Of a DNA stretch of 64,000 nt, positions 27,841 through 35,154 are shown one piece after another. The position numbers and the translations under genes were made by a program. The notes beneath the pieces are model-generated. The model made no database searches, had not been told where the DNA came from, and saw nothing but the letters and a program-made list of their open reading frames with translations. The stretch lies in the NCBI GenBank assembly GCA_019639235.1, contig JAHBSG010000001.1, forward strand, positions 1 through 64,000. The letters are read 5' to 3'. This stretch comes from Acidobacteriota bacterium. GTDB taxonomy: Bacteria > Acidobacteriota > Blastocatellia > Pyrinomonadales > Pyrinomonadaceae. Every line of letters begins with the position of its first letter. Position 1 is the first letter of the stretch.

Positions 27841-28416
27841 ATGTCTAACCCGCTTACAACCGAAGCACACGGCGACGCCTTGGTCGTCCGGTTCACGCGG
27901 CCCGATGTGCGGAACCCGCTATCGGCAGACGTCATCGCGGCGTTGAACGATGTGATAGAAAGCCTTTCGCGTGAAACCGAGCGGCTTATCCTCACCGGCA
28001 GCGAAGGCGTTTTCGCCTCAGGTGCAGATCTTCGCGAGGTTTCCAAGCTCGATGCAGCGGCGGCACGGGGATTTGCCGAACTCGGCCAATCGCTCATGAA
28101 TCGCATTTCGAATCTACCGGTGATCACCATCGCTGCCGTTAATGGCCCGTGCTTCGGTGGTGCGCTCGACCTTGCACTTGCGTGTAAAAGGCGGATCGCG
28201 ACGTCGGCGGCCACGTTTTGCCATCCGGGAGCCCGGCTTGGGATCATCACCGGTTGGGGCGGAACTCAGCGGCTACCGCGTCTGATAGGCGAGGCTCGCG
28301 CGCTTGAGATGTTCTTTACCGCCGAGCCATTTCCGGCCGAGTGGGCACTGAACGCGGGCCTGGTCGACCGCGTTACTGAAAACCCTGTCATGGCCGTAAT
28401 TGAGGAGGCATTTTGA
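27841..28416 (+). CDS. Short enoyl-CoA hydratase/isomerase family protein
   Basis: A crotonase-fold protein of 191 residues, about 65 shorter than usual. The oxyanion-hole motifs are present: FASGADLREVSKLD and AVNGPCFGGALDLALAC; RLGIITGWGGTQRLPRLIG follows as expected for the catalytic region. The family's C-terminal trimerisation helices are missing: it ends soon after LNAGLVDRVTE. The stop overlaps the start of the next gene. It may be a truncated but translated enzyme or a reduced form; activity is uncertain. Confidence 0.82.
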   Translation: MSNPLTTEAHGDALVVRFTRPDVRNPLSADVIAALNDVIESLSRETERLILTGSEGVFASGADLREVSKLDAAAARGFAELGQSLMNRISNLPVITIAAVNGPCFGGALDLALACKRRIATSAATFCHPGARLGIITGWGGTQRLPRLIGEARALEMFFTAEPFPAEWALNAGLVDRVTENPVMAVIEEAF

Positions 28417-30293
28417 CCAACGAACGGATCCCTGCACAACATCAGATCATCGCTGTCGCTGTCATCGTGCTTGTCACGCTCGGCGTCTATTACGGGTCGC
28501 TCTCGGGCGAGTTTGTTTACGACGATAACCGGCAGATCGCCCAGAATCCTCTTATTCAGGAGCGTTCTCTTTACGGCACGGCGGTCGTTTCGGACGTCTG
28601 GGCGTTCAAGAGCAGCGGCGAGATCACGGCCAGCAACTACTGGCGGCCGACGTTCACGCTTTGGAGCATCGCCAACAACGAACTGTTCGGCATCGAGCCT
28701 TTCGGCTGGCGCGTCTCGAACCTTGCCATCCATATCGCGGCCGCGGTCGCCGCATTCTACCTGCTTCTTTTGCTCGGGATACCACTGATGCCCGCTGCGG
28801 TTTTTGCTACGGTGTTCGCCGTCCATCCGGCACAGGTCGAATCGGTCGCGTGGATCTCCGGAGCACCAAGCACGCTCGCCGGCCTCTTCCTGATGCTTTC
28901 GCTTGTCTTTGCGATCTGCTCGGCCCGAGAGTCGAAGGGCAAATACTATCTTGCCATCGCTGTCGGAACATTCTTACTTGCCGTCGGAGCGAGGGAATCG
29001 GTCGTCGTCTGCCTGCCGCTGTTTTGGCTAATATATGCCACAAATGGCCTTACGGATTTTTCCGAGCTGAAGACGAGAACGAAGGCCGCAATTTACCCGA
29101 TCGGCCTTTTCACTGCGGCCGCCGTCGCTTTTCTCATTGTCCGGTCTGTCATTTTGGGCGGCGTCGCGTTGCCGGTCGAGAATGCTCCGAGCCTCGCCGA
29201 GGCGATCCTGACCGCTCCGACGATATTTCTGTTCTATCTAAAACAGATCTTCTATCCATCCATAATCGGCCCGAACTATGGCATCCGGGCGATAAGCGAG
29301 ATCGGCATGATGAGCTTCGCCGTCCCTGCCGCACTTTCAGCAGCGATACTTAGCTTTGCAATATCCTTTGCTCGTAGCTCGCCGCGGGCACTGTTTGGCC
29401 TCGGGCTCTTCATTCTTCCGCTTCTGCCGGCCTTTTACATTCCGGCCTTTCGGCCTGAGGAGCTCGTCCACGACCGCTATCTTTATATCTCGATTCTCGG
29501 CCTCTGCATCATGTTTGCTTCGATGATCTACGACCGGTTTGCCGCCTCGATGCAGGGCATCAACTTCAAGGCGGCGTTCACCATCGCCTGCTTCATCGCA
29601 TTTCTGCTGGCGTTTCGTTCGTTGGTCTATTCGGAGGTCTGGCGGTCTGATGAAGCTCTCTGGCGGCACGCCGTTATCGTCGATGCAAATTCGGCGACCA
29701 ACTGGCTCCAACTCGGTGCCGCTCTCGAGGCAAACGGCAAAGACGCTCTCAGCGAATTTGAACGCGCCGTCGCCATCCGCCCCGAACCGCTTGCCCTTAA
29801 CGGACGTGCCCGTGCCCGCATCGCCCGAAACGACCCCGCAAACGCGATTGCCGATGCCGAACGCGTCATCGCCTTGCCCAACGCCAACATCAACGCCTAC
29901 ATGCTATTTCAGGCCTACGAGGCACTCGCATTGGCACTGCAAAACGCCGGCCGTCTCCCCGAAGCCGAGCAGCGGCTGACGGAAGCCCGCGATCGGCTGC
30001 CCATCTACCGGGCCGCCCTCACCGAAAAGATCGCCGTCGTTTTATACCAGCAAGGCCAAAAGGCCGAGGCTCTCCGCGAGCTCGAGTCTGCCCGAGAAGC
30101 GGCCGCTGCGGAGATGATTCCGAGCTCAAAGCTAGTATTCTTGCGGCTCGGAATGCTCTATGCCGAGCTCGGGCGGCGGGACGAAGCGAGGCGGGACGTT
30201 CAGCGATTTCTTCAGGCTACGAGCAAAGACCGCTCGCCGATAATGCGCGGATATCGGGCCGAGGCCGAAAACCTCTTGAGGTCGTTGAACTAG
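28413..30293 (+). CDS. Multi-pass membrane protein with C-terminal TPRs (TMTC/glycosyltransferase-like)
   Basis: A 626-residue protein with about 10 membrane segments in the first 420 residues, then tetratricopeptide repeats (TNWLQLGAALEANGKDALSEFERAVAI, in pieces, and ALALQNAGRLPEAEQRL). The front, with FVYDDNRQI, YWRPTFTLWSIANNELFG and HPAQVESVAWISG, resembles bacterial TMTC-type proteins and GT-C mannosyltransferases, with Asp residues in the first periplasmic loop. A role in protein or lipid glycosylation is inferred. The start is TTG 28413 with a strong GAGGAGG ribosome site; it overlaps the previous stop by 4 bp. It overlaps the convergent next gene by 4 bp. Confidence 0.85.
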   Translation: MTNERIPAQHQIIAVAVIVLVTLGVYYGSLSGEFVYDDNRQIAQNPLIQERSLYGTAVVSDVWAFKSSGEITASNYWRPTFTLWSIANNELFGIEPFGWRVSNLAIHIAAAVAAFYLLLLLGIPLMPAAVFATVFAVHPAQVESVAWISGAPSTLAGLFLMLSLVFAICSARESKGKYYLAIAVGTFLLAVGARESVVVCLPLFWLIYATNGLTDFSELKTRTKAAIYPIGLFTAAAVAFLIVRSVILGGVALPVENAPSLAEAILTAPTIFLFYLKQIFYPSIIGPNYGIRAISEIGMMSFAVPAALSAAILSFAISFARSSPRALFGLGLFILPLLPAFYIPAFRPEELVHDRYLYISILGLCIMFASMIYDRFAASMQGINFKAAFTIACFIAFLLAFRSLVYSEVWRSDEALWRHAVIVDANSATNWLQLGAALEANGKDALSEFERAVAIRPEPLALNGRARARIARNDPANAIADAERVIALPNANINAYMLFQAYEALALALQNAGRLPEAEQRLTEARDRLPIYRAALTEKIAVVLYQQGQKAEALRELESAREAAAAEMIPSSKLVFLRLGMLYAELGRRDEARRDVQRFLQATSKDRSPIMRGYRAEAENLLRSLN

Positions 30294-31231
30294 CGCGTTC
30301 GCGGCTCTTCGGCCTTTACGTCAACGTCCGGCCGTGAAAATCGGGTGTATTCAAAGACGGCCCGAACGTCGAGCTTGCTCCGTTGCTGCTTACGAATTAG
30401 CGTGAAAAATTCGTGCGTGATCTTCGCCGGCGTGTTGATGCCGAACTCGCTCGGCTGATATTCGAGCACGACCCGCGAGATCAGAACCGCCCGGACAAAT
30501 CCCGCGGGACGGACCGTCAGTTCGCGGACCTCGTGAACCACCCGTTTGCTTTCCGCATCGACCCAGAGCGAGCCCCGAAGCCTTCCATTGAAGGCCTCAC
30601 GCGAGTTGTCGTCGATCTCAAAACTGACAACCGCTTCCTCGCCGCTTGTCGAACCGCGGTTGACCGTGATGTACGGGCTTTCTCCCGTCTGCTCGTAATC
30701 AAGCCGAATCATGGGCCCGCCGTCCGTCGACTGCCGAAATGCCATCACCCCGCGGACCTTTTGCGAAAGAGCCACGGCCTGAAAGAGCGTGAAGCCGTTT
30801 ATCCGCATTCCCTCGTCAAACCGCGTACTTTCTAGCTGCAGCTTTTCGAGCTCTTTCCGCGAGGAGCCGAGCTTCGTCAGCTTTGCAAAAAACTCCTCCG
30901 AGCGAAGGTCCGCCTTTTCCACCGCTTTGCCATCGACCCGCAGCACGTGCCGATACTCGGCCGCCCTGCCCTCGCCGCCGAGCTCATAAACGATAAAATT
31001 CGATTCGACCACACGCGTCTTCCGAACCCGTCCGTTCGACCCGTAAAACTCGAACGTCTTCCGTTCCTCGGCAAGCAGGTCGCGGAACTTCGCCAGGTAT
31101 TCCCGCGTCGAGGCATGAACGCCGTCGACGAGCGCATCCGTTTCCGCCTGCCCAAAAGCCGGCGACAGCCCGAGCAGCATGGCCATCGCCACACCGATCC
31201 AACTGCATTTCCGCTGCCTGTCAGCCATCAA
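30290..31231 (-). CDS. Secreted hypothetical protein
   Basis: A 313-residue exported protein with a leader ending near SPAFGQAE. The mature part alternates helical (REYLAKFRDLLAEERKTF) and long beta stretches (VVHEVRELTVRPAGFVRAV, VVLEYQPSEFGINTPAKI), resembling LolA/outer-membrane lipoprotein sorting folds seen in many acidobacterial secreted proteins, but no family is firmly recognised. It could start at either of two adjacent Met codons. Convergent overlap of 4 bp with the TMTC-like gene. Confidence 0.7.
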   Translation of the reverse strand: MMADRQRKCSWIGVAMAMLLGLSPAFGQAETDALVDGVHASTREYLAKFRDLLAEERKTFEFYGSNGRVRKTRVVESNFIVYELGGEGRAAEYRHVLRVDGKAVEKADLRSEEFFAKLTKLGSSRKELEKLQLESTRFDEGMRINGFTLFQAVALSQKVRGVMAFRQSTDGGPMIRLDYEQTGESPYITVNRGSTSGEEAVVSFEIDDNSREAFNGRLRGSLWVDAESKRVVHEVRELTVRPAGFVRAVLISRVVLEYQPSEFGINTPAKITHEFFTLIRKQQRSKLDVRAVFEYTRFSRPDVDVKAEEPRTR

Positions 31232-31285
31232 AATAGAAGTTCCCCGGCCTTTCGGCTATATTTATCAAAAGGCTGGTAAAAAGCT

Positions 31286-31624
31286 ATGAAAGTACAACTC
31301 GTGAAGATCGCACATGCCCGCTCGGGCGACAAAGGCGATACCGCAAACGTCGGACTCATCGCCCTCGAAGATAAATATTATCCGATTCTCGTCCGCGAGG
31401 TAACGGCCGAACGCGTCAAAGAGCACTTCGGCGATATGGTCAAAGGCGACGTCGAACGCTTCGAGCTACCAAACCTCGGAGCACTGAACTTCCTGCTCCA
31501 CGGAGCCCTCGGCGGCGGCGGCACGCTCAGCCTAATGACCGACGCCCAAGGCAAGACATTCTCGACCGCACTGCTGAGAATGTATATCGATGTTGAGGAT
31601 ATCGATCTCCCAATAAACAATTGA
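31286..31624 (+). CDS. AtuA-like ferredoxin-fold domain protein
   Basis: A 112-residue protein matching the small AtuA-like partner domain (KIAHARSGDKGDTANVGLIAL, FLLHGALGGGGTLSLMTDAQGK). In many genomes this domain is fused to, or encoded beside, a DUF1446/AtuA protein; here that protein is at 35939-37306, on the opposite strand 4.3 kb away. The pair may act in acyclic terpenoid or branched-chain acyl-CoA breakdown, though the reaction is not established. The stop lies inside the CAATTG-based repeat that flanks the second IVP gene. Confidence 0.85.
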   Translation: MKVQLVKIAHARSGDKGDTANVGLIALEDKYYPILVREVTAERVKEHFGDMVKGDVERFELPNLGALNFLLHGALGGGGTLSLMTDAQGKTFSTALLRMYIDVEDIDLPINN

Positions 31625-31643
31625 CCGATTTACAATTGCCAAT
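31614..31643 (+). repeat. Left arm of IVP-2 cassette
   Basis: CAATTG-A-CCGATT-T-ACAATTG-C-CAAT (31618-31643) matches the core of the gnd hairpin at all but three positions. The piece TTTACAATTGCC is inverted as GGCAAATTGTAAA after the IVP gene. The repeat overlaps the end of the AtuA-like gene and runs up to the IVP start. Confidence 0.75.
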
Positions 31644-31998
31644 GATGAGCGAAAATCCCATTGTCTCGAAATCGTTTGCGTTTGCCCTGCGGACAGTAAA
31701 GCTTTGCCGCATTCTTGCCGATGAGCACAAGGAATATACGCTCAGCCGCGAGCTGCTCTCGTCCGGGACGAACATCGGCCGTTATGTTAAGGCAGCCGTA
31801 AGCGGCGAGTCGCGTGATAGTTTTGTTCAGAACATGGGAAAGGCATTGCAGCAAGCGGACATTACCGAATACTGGCTCCAACTTATCAGCTTTGCCCAAT
31901 TGCTCAATGAAAATGAATACGAGTCCATTGAACGCGACCGAAAAGAACTCGCGAAAATGCTGACCAACATCGTCAAGACATCAAGGGGCAAATTGTAA
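31642..31998 (+). CDS. Four-helix-bundle protein, IVP/S23 family, copy 2
   Basis: A 118-residue member of the 23S rRNA intervening-sequence protein family, divergent from copy 1: FALRTVKLCRILADEHKEY, ELLSSGTNIGRYVKAAVSGE, VQNMGKALQQADITEYWLQL and a final Lys/Arg-rich helix. The NIGRYVKAA..GES..SF pattern replaces the NIAEG motif, a known subfamily of the same fold. Function is unknown. The gene sits between the AtuA-like gene and an enoyl-CoA hydratase, flanked by inverted CAATTG-type repeats. Its 3' end, right repeat and the following gene start are tandemly duplicated (108 bp). Start at the first of two adjacent ATGs. Confidence 0.85.
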   Translation: MMSENPIVSKSFAFALRTVKLCRILADEHKEYTLSRELLSSGTNIGRYVKAAVSGESRDSFVQNMGKALQQADITEYWLQLISFAQLLNENEYESIERDRKELAKMLTNIVKTSRGKL

Positions 31999-32171
31999 AT
32001 TGTCCATTGAAAGATTGTTAATTGGAAGAAGATATGCCCGTTCCAGTCACAGACGATCACGATAATGCTGACCAACATCGTCAAGACATCACGGGGCAAA
32101 TTGTAAATTGTCCATTGAAGGATTGTTAATTGGAAGAAGATATGTCCGTTCTATTGACCACAGATCACGAT
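31956..32171 (+). repeat. 108-bp tandem duplication including the IVP-2 right arm
   Basis: Copy 1 (31956-32063) and copy 2 (32064-32171) have constant offset 108 and differ at few positions over the first 86 bases; the last third is diverged but both end in GATCACGAT. Each copy holds the last codons of the IVP gene or their copy, the right-arm repeat (31987-32025 and 32095-32133), the ribosome site TTGGAAGAAG and a start codon. The ATG in copy 1 (32034) opens only a 31-codon remnant; that in copy 2 (32142) starts the intact hydratase. Confidence 0.92.
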
Positions 32172-32906
32172 TCGATTCGCGTCTTGACCCTAAACCGCCC
32201 CGAGAAGCGGAATGCCCTCAATGATGAGTTGGTGGCGGAGCTTAAGCGGGCGGTGCGGGCGGCGGATGCGGATGATTCGCTGAGTGCGGTCGTTATCCGC
32301 GGGGCGGGGAAGGATTTTTGCTCCGGGGCGGACCTTTCGGCGTTGCAGAAGATCGCCGCGGCTTCGTATGAAGAGAATTTAGAGGATGCGAAAAGCCTTG
32401 CGGAGCTTTTTTCTTTGATCCGCAATGCTCGGGTGCCGGTTATTGCGGCGGTCCACGGGCGGGCGCTTGCGGGCGGATGCGGGCTGGCGACCGGCTGCGA
32501 CATCGTGCTTGCGACCGAGACCGCCCGCTTCGGCTATCCGGAGGTGAAGATCGGCTTTGTCCCGGCGATCGTTATGGCGATTCTCCGCCGCAACCTCGGC
32601 GAAAAGCCCGCCTTTGAGCTTGTCACACAAGGCTTCGAGTTCACCGCACCGGAGGCGAAGGGCCTCGGCCTCGTCAACCGGCTCTTCCCCGAGGAAGGCT
32701 TTGAGGCCGCCGCTCTCGACTACGCCGCCATCTATTCAAAGATCAGCCGCACCGCCGTCGCCCTCAGCAAATCGCTGCTCTACCGAATGGACGCAATGGA
32801 CTTCGCCGCCGCCCTCGCCGCCGGCTCCGAAACCAACGCCCAAGCCCGAATGACCGAAGACTGCCAAAAAGGCATCGCCCGCTTTCTTGAAAGATCGAAG
32901 GAGTAA
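32142..32906 (+). CDS. Enoyl-CoA hydratase/isomerase family protein
   Basis: A full-length (254-residue) crotonase. Oxyanion motifs: AGKDFCSGADLSALQ and AVHGRALAGGCGLATGCD, with the catalytic Glu-type positions in FGYPEVKIGFVPAIV. It hydrates enoyl-CoA in beta-oxidation or branched-chain amino acid breakdown; exact substrate unknown. ATG 32142 is set by GGAAGAAG 5 bp upstream, in the second copy of the 108-bp duplication. An in-frame upstream extension of four codons is not needed. Confidence 0.93.
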   Translation: MSVLLTTDHDSIRVLTLNRPEKRNALNDELVAELKRAVRAADADDSLSAVVIRGAGKDFCSGADLSALQKIAAASYEENLEDAKSLAELFSLIRNARVPVIAAVHGRALAGGCGLATGCDIVLATETARFGYPEVKIGFVPAIVMAILRRNLGEKPAFELVTQGFEFTAPEAKGLGLVNRLFPEEGFEAAALDYAAIYSKISRTAVALSKSLLYRMDAMDFAAALAAGSETNAQARMTEDCQKGIARFLERSKE

Positions 32907-32909
32907 GAG

Positions 32910-33047
32910 ATGATCAAAAATTGTATGAAAGTCGCAATGTTTCTGCTTTTGTTCGCTTCGGCGGCATTCGCGACCTGGCAGATCCCCGACGTCCTAATCT
33001 ACGATGGAAAGGAATATTCGATCTTCGGCGAGCCGAGTCCGCCGTAA
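32910..33047 (+). pseudogene. Short secreted-protein fragment, probably truncated
   Basis: A 45-residue frame starts 3 bp after the hydratase, with AAGGAG upstream. It encodes a good signal peptide (MKVAMFLLLFASAAFA) followed by only about 24 residues (WQIPDVLIYDGKEYSIFGEP) and then a stop. The stop lies in sequence that reads, on the other strand, as a response-regulator fragment. I infer that a deletion or rearrangement near 33034 cut a longer secreted-protein gene. It could be a genuine tiny secreted peptide. Confidence 0.5.
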
Positions 33048-33138
33048 AGACGCTATAACCCTCCGCCTCCAAAAGCCGGCGAAGGATATTCCGCATCAGC
33101 TCCTCGTCCTCAACGATCAGAATCGAACGCTTCCCCAT
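33034..33138 (-). pseudogene. N-terminal remnant of a response-regulator receiver domain
   Basis: The first 35 codons read MGKRSILIVEDEELMRNILR, then RLLEAEGYSVFTADS, a clear start of a receiver domain with its acidic pocket (EDEE). Similarity stops abruptly near 33034 and the frame runs on into unrelated sequence antisense to the secreted-protein fragment. The phosphorylated Asp and the rest of the domain are missing, so it cannot function as a regulator. Confidence 0.72.
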
Positions 33139-33269
33139 CACCTCTAGATTCTGCCCTCAATCCGCCCAATAAACAACGCCCGGGGAATCACCCCTAAAAT
33201 ACCCAACTTTTGAAGGGTTTTTGCAAATTGTTGAGGCGACGAAGTATTATTTGCTGTATCTTAAATCCA

Positions 33270-33860
33270 ATGCCAATAAGTTCTTTTACTCGTCACATCC
33301 GAGATCATTTTGAAATTCATGAATGGCGTCACGCGACCGCAATTCTTGAGCGGGATTTTCCGAATGAGTTCGATGAAGTCTGTAGTGTTCTCACGCGTTT
33401 CCGACTCCTAAAGAGTTTTATTGACTCCGGCGGCGGCAGGAAGTCGAAGGTATCCGGCTGGATTGACTCCGAGTTTTATAAATTCGGATGGGTTGAAAAG
33501 AAATTCGATACAAAGATCACAATTGACGAGCAGAAGCTGGAATCGCCAACCCATTCGGTCGATTGTTTCAAGAATCAGATCGCTCTGGAAATCGAATGGA
33601 ACAACAAGGACCCTTTCTTTGACCGTGATCTGAACAACTTCCGCCTGCTCTTTGATCTGCGTGCAGTTTCGGTGGGAATTATTATTACTCGTTGCGACGA
33701 GTTGCAGGATGTTTTTAACGCACTTGGGCGGGGCACGTCGTACGGAGCTTCGACTACTCATATGTCCAAACTGCTTCCGAGAATCCAGGGCGGTGGAGGC
33801 GGCGGATGCCCGATCTTAGTTTTCGGAATTAAAAAGGAGCTATATGTCGATAACGAATGA
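33270..33860 (+). CDS. Type II restriction endonuclease (BglII/BstYI-like)
   Basis: A 196-residue protein resembling the BglII/BstYI family, which cleaves RGATCY-type sites. The catalytic strand is VDCFKNQIALEIEWNNKDP, followed by FFDRDLNNFRLLFDL and GIIITRCDEL, consistent with a PD-(D/E)xK nuclease. It overlaps an MT-A70 methyltransferase by 17 bp, the expected partner. The start is placed at ATG 33270 (MPISSFTRH); an upstream start at 33210 adds a Cys/Arg-rich tail. Base composition is visibly AT-richer than the surroundings, suggesting horizontal gain. Specificity is inferred from family only. Confidence 0.82.
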   Translation: MPISSFTRHIRDHFEIHEWRHATAILERDFPNEFDEVCSVLTRFRLLKSFIDSGGGRKSKVSGWIDSEFYKFGWVEKKFDTKITIDEQKLESPTHSVDCFKNQIALEIEWNNKDPFFDRDLNNFRLLFDLRAVSVGIIITRCDELQDVFNALGRGTSYGASTTHMSKLLPRIQGGGGGGCPILVFGIKKELYVDNE

Positions 33861-34587
33861 ACCATTCCTGAGCGACCCGGCGCGCGATCTCCTCGAAAAG
33901 TTTACCGGAAAATTTTCCACGATTCTTGCGGATCCCCCATGGCAATTTGACAACCGCACCGGAAAAATGGCCCCGGAACACAAGCGACTCCTTAGATATC
34001 CAACGATGAAGCTCTCCGAAATTAAGGAGCTTCCGATCAGTGCCTTGGCCGCCGATCCTTCTCACCTTTATCTCTGGGTTCCAAACGCCTTGCTTGAATC
34101 CGGCCTTGAGGTTATGAAGGCTTGGGGCTTTGAGTACAAGACAAATATCATCTGGCATAAAATCCGCAAAGATGGCGGCTCCGATGGTCGCGGCGTCGGA
34201 TTTTATTTCCGCAATGTTACCGAGATGATATTGTTTGGCGTGCGGGGTAAACGCGGTAGAAGGACGCTCGCTCCGGGGCGATCACAGGTAAACTATCTTG
34301 CATCCCGAAAGCGGGAGCATTCTCGCAAACCTGACGAGATTTTCGACATAATTGAAAGTTGTTCGCCCGGCCCGTATCTGGAACTTTTCGCGAGGTTTCC
34401 CCGCGATGGTTGGGAAACATGGGGAAATGAGGATATTCACGAGAATAATGAGGCTGGCGTTGCCCTCCGAAAGGGTCATTTAGCACCACACCTGCGGCTC
34501 GTCGAGCCTCCGAGAAATTATCGCGGCGATACGAAAATCGAGAAACCCGTTTTGTTCGAGGAAATTGCCGCTCGTCGTGTTGGTTAG
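33844..34587 (+). CDS. MT-A70 family adenine DNA methyltransferase
   Basis: A 247-residue SAM-dependent methyltransferase with the catalytic DPPW motif (ILADPPWQFDN) typical of MT-A70 N6-adenine methylases. YLWVPNALLESGLEVMKAWG and SPGPYLELFARFPRDGW complete the fold and SAM site. Overlap with the endonuclease gene indicates a restriction-modification unit in which this enzyme protects the host. No controller (C) protein gene is seen. AT-rich like its partner. Confidence 0.92.
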   Translation: MSITNEPFLSDPARDLLEKFTGKFSTILADPPWQFDNRTGKMAPEHKRLLRYPTMKLSEIKELPISALAADPSHLYLWVPNALLESGLEVMKAWGFEYKTNIIWHKIRKDGGSDGRGVGFYFRNVTEMILFGVRGKRGRRTLAPGRSQVNYLASRKREHSRKPDEIFDIIESCSPGPYLELFARFPRDGWETWGNEDIHENNEAGVALRKGHLAPHLRLVEPPRNYRGDTKIEKPVLFEEIAARRVG

Positions 34588-34681
34588 AACTTCGCACAAA
34601 AATATTAAGTTTGGTGCGGCGGTTGTAAAGCGATTAAACCCAGCGTTCGCGTAAACACCAGTATTTATCGGGTATTGGAAT

Positions 34682-34995
34682 GGTTTGGAGACGTGGCGGA
34701 ACGGTTTGACGGCTTGGACGAACCGGTTGACGGCTAGGGCGAACGGTTTGACGGCTTGGACGAACGGTTTGACGGCTTGGACGAACGGTTTGACGGCTTG
34801 GACGAATGGTTTGACGGCTTGGACGAACGGTTTGACGGTTTGGACGAACGGTTTGACGGTTTGGACGAACGGTTTGACGGCTTGGACGAACGGTTTGACG
34901 GCGTGGCGGAATGGTTTGACGGCTTCGACGAACGGTTTGGCGGCTTGGACGAATGGTTTGGCGGCCTCGGAAATCCGTTTTGCGGCCTGAGAAAA
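34682..34995 (+). repeat. 21-bp minisatellite (about 14-15 units)
   Basis: Units of GGTTTGACGGCTTGGACGAAC repeat every 21 bp from 34682/34703 to about 34976, the end units degenerate. One plus-strand frame reads as perfect heptads (FDGLDER), a coiled-coil pattern, from 34756 to a stop at 35001, but the same frame has a TAG near 34735 and no good start or ribosome site. I treat the array as non-coding or as the relic of a coiled-coil gene. The rest of 34588-35154 holds no other gene. Confidence 0.88.
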
Positions 34996-35154
34996 AAATA
35001 AGCAAAAGCGCTTGAGCTCCGTTCAAAAATCGATTTATACTTACGCCGAATTTGATGGAGCCCACATAGATCAGGTTACTTTTTTAACCCTCCGATCTTT
35101 CCCGCTTCCTCAGTTCAAACAAAAATCAACAACGGTCAGGAGGCTACTTTTAGT

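Noticed and set aside
27813-28250. N-terminal extension of the pyrophosphatase frame
   Set aside because: Antisense to the enoyl-CoA hydratase; family start is at 27812.
34634-35065. Other reading frames through the 21-bp array (LTAWTNG and RPSRQTV repeats)
   Set aside because: Products of repeat periodicity in all frames; no start signals or known folds.
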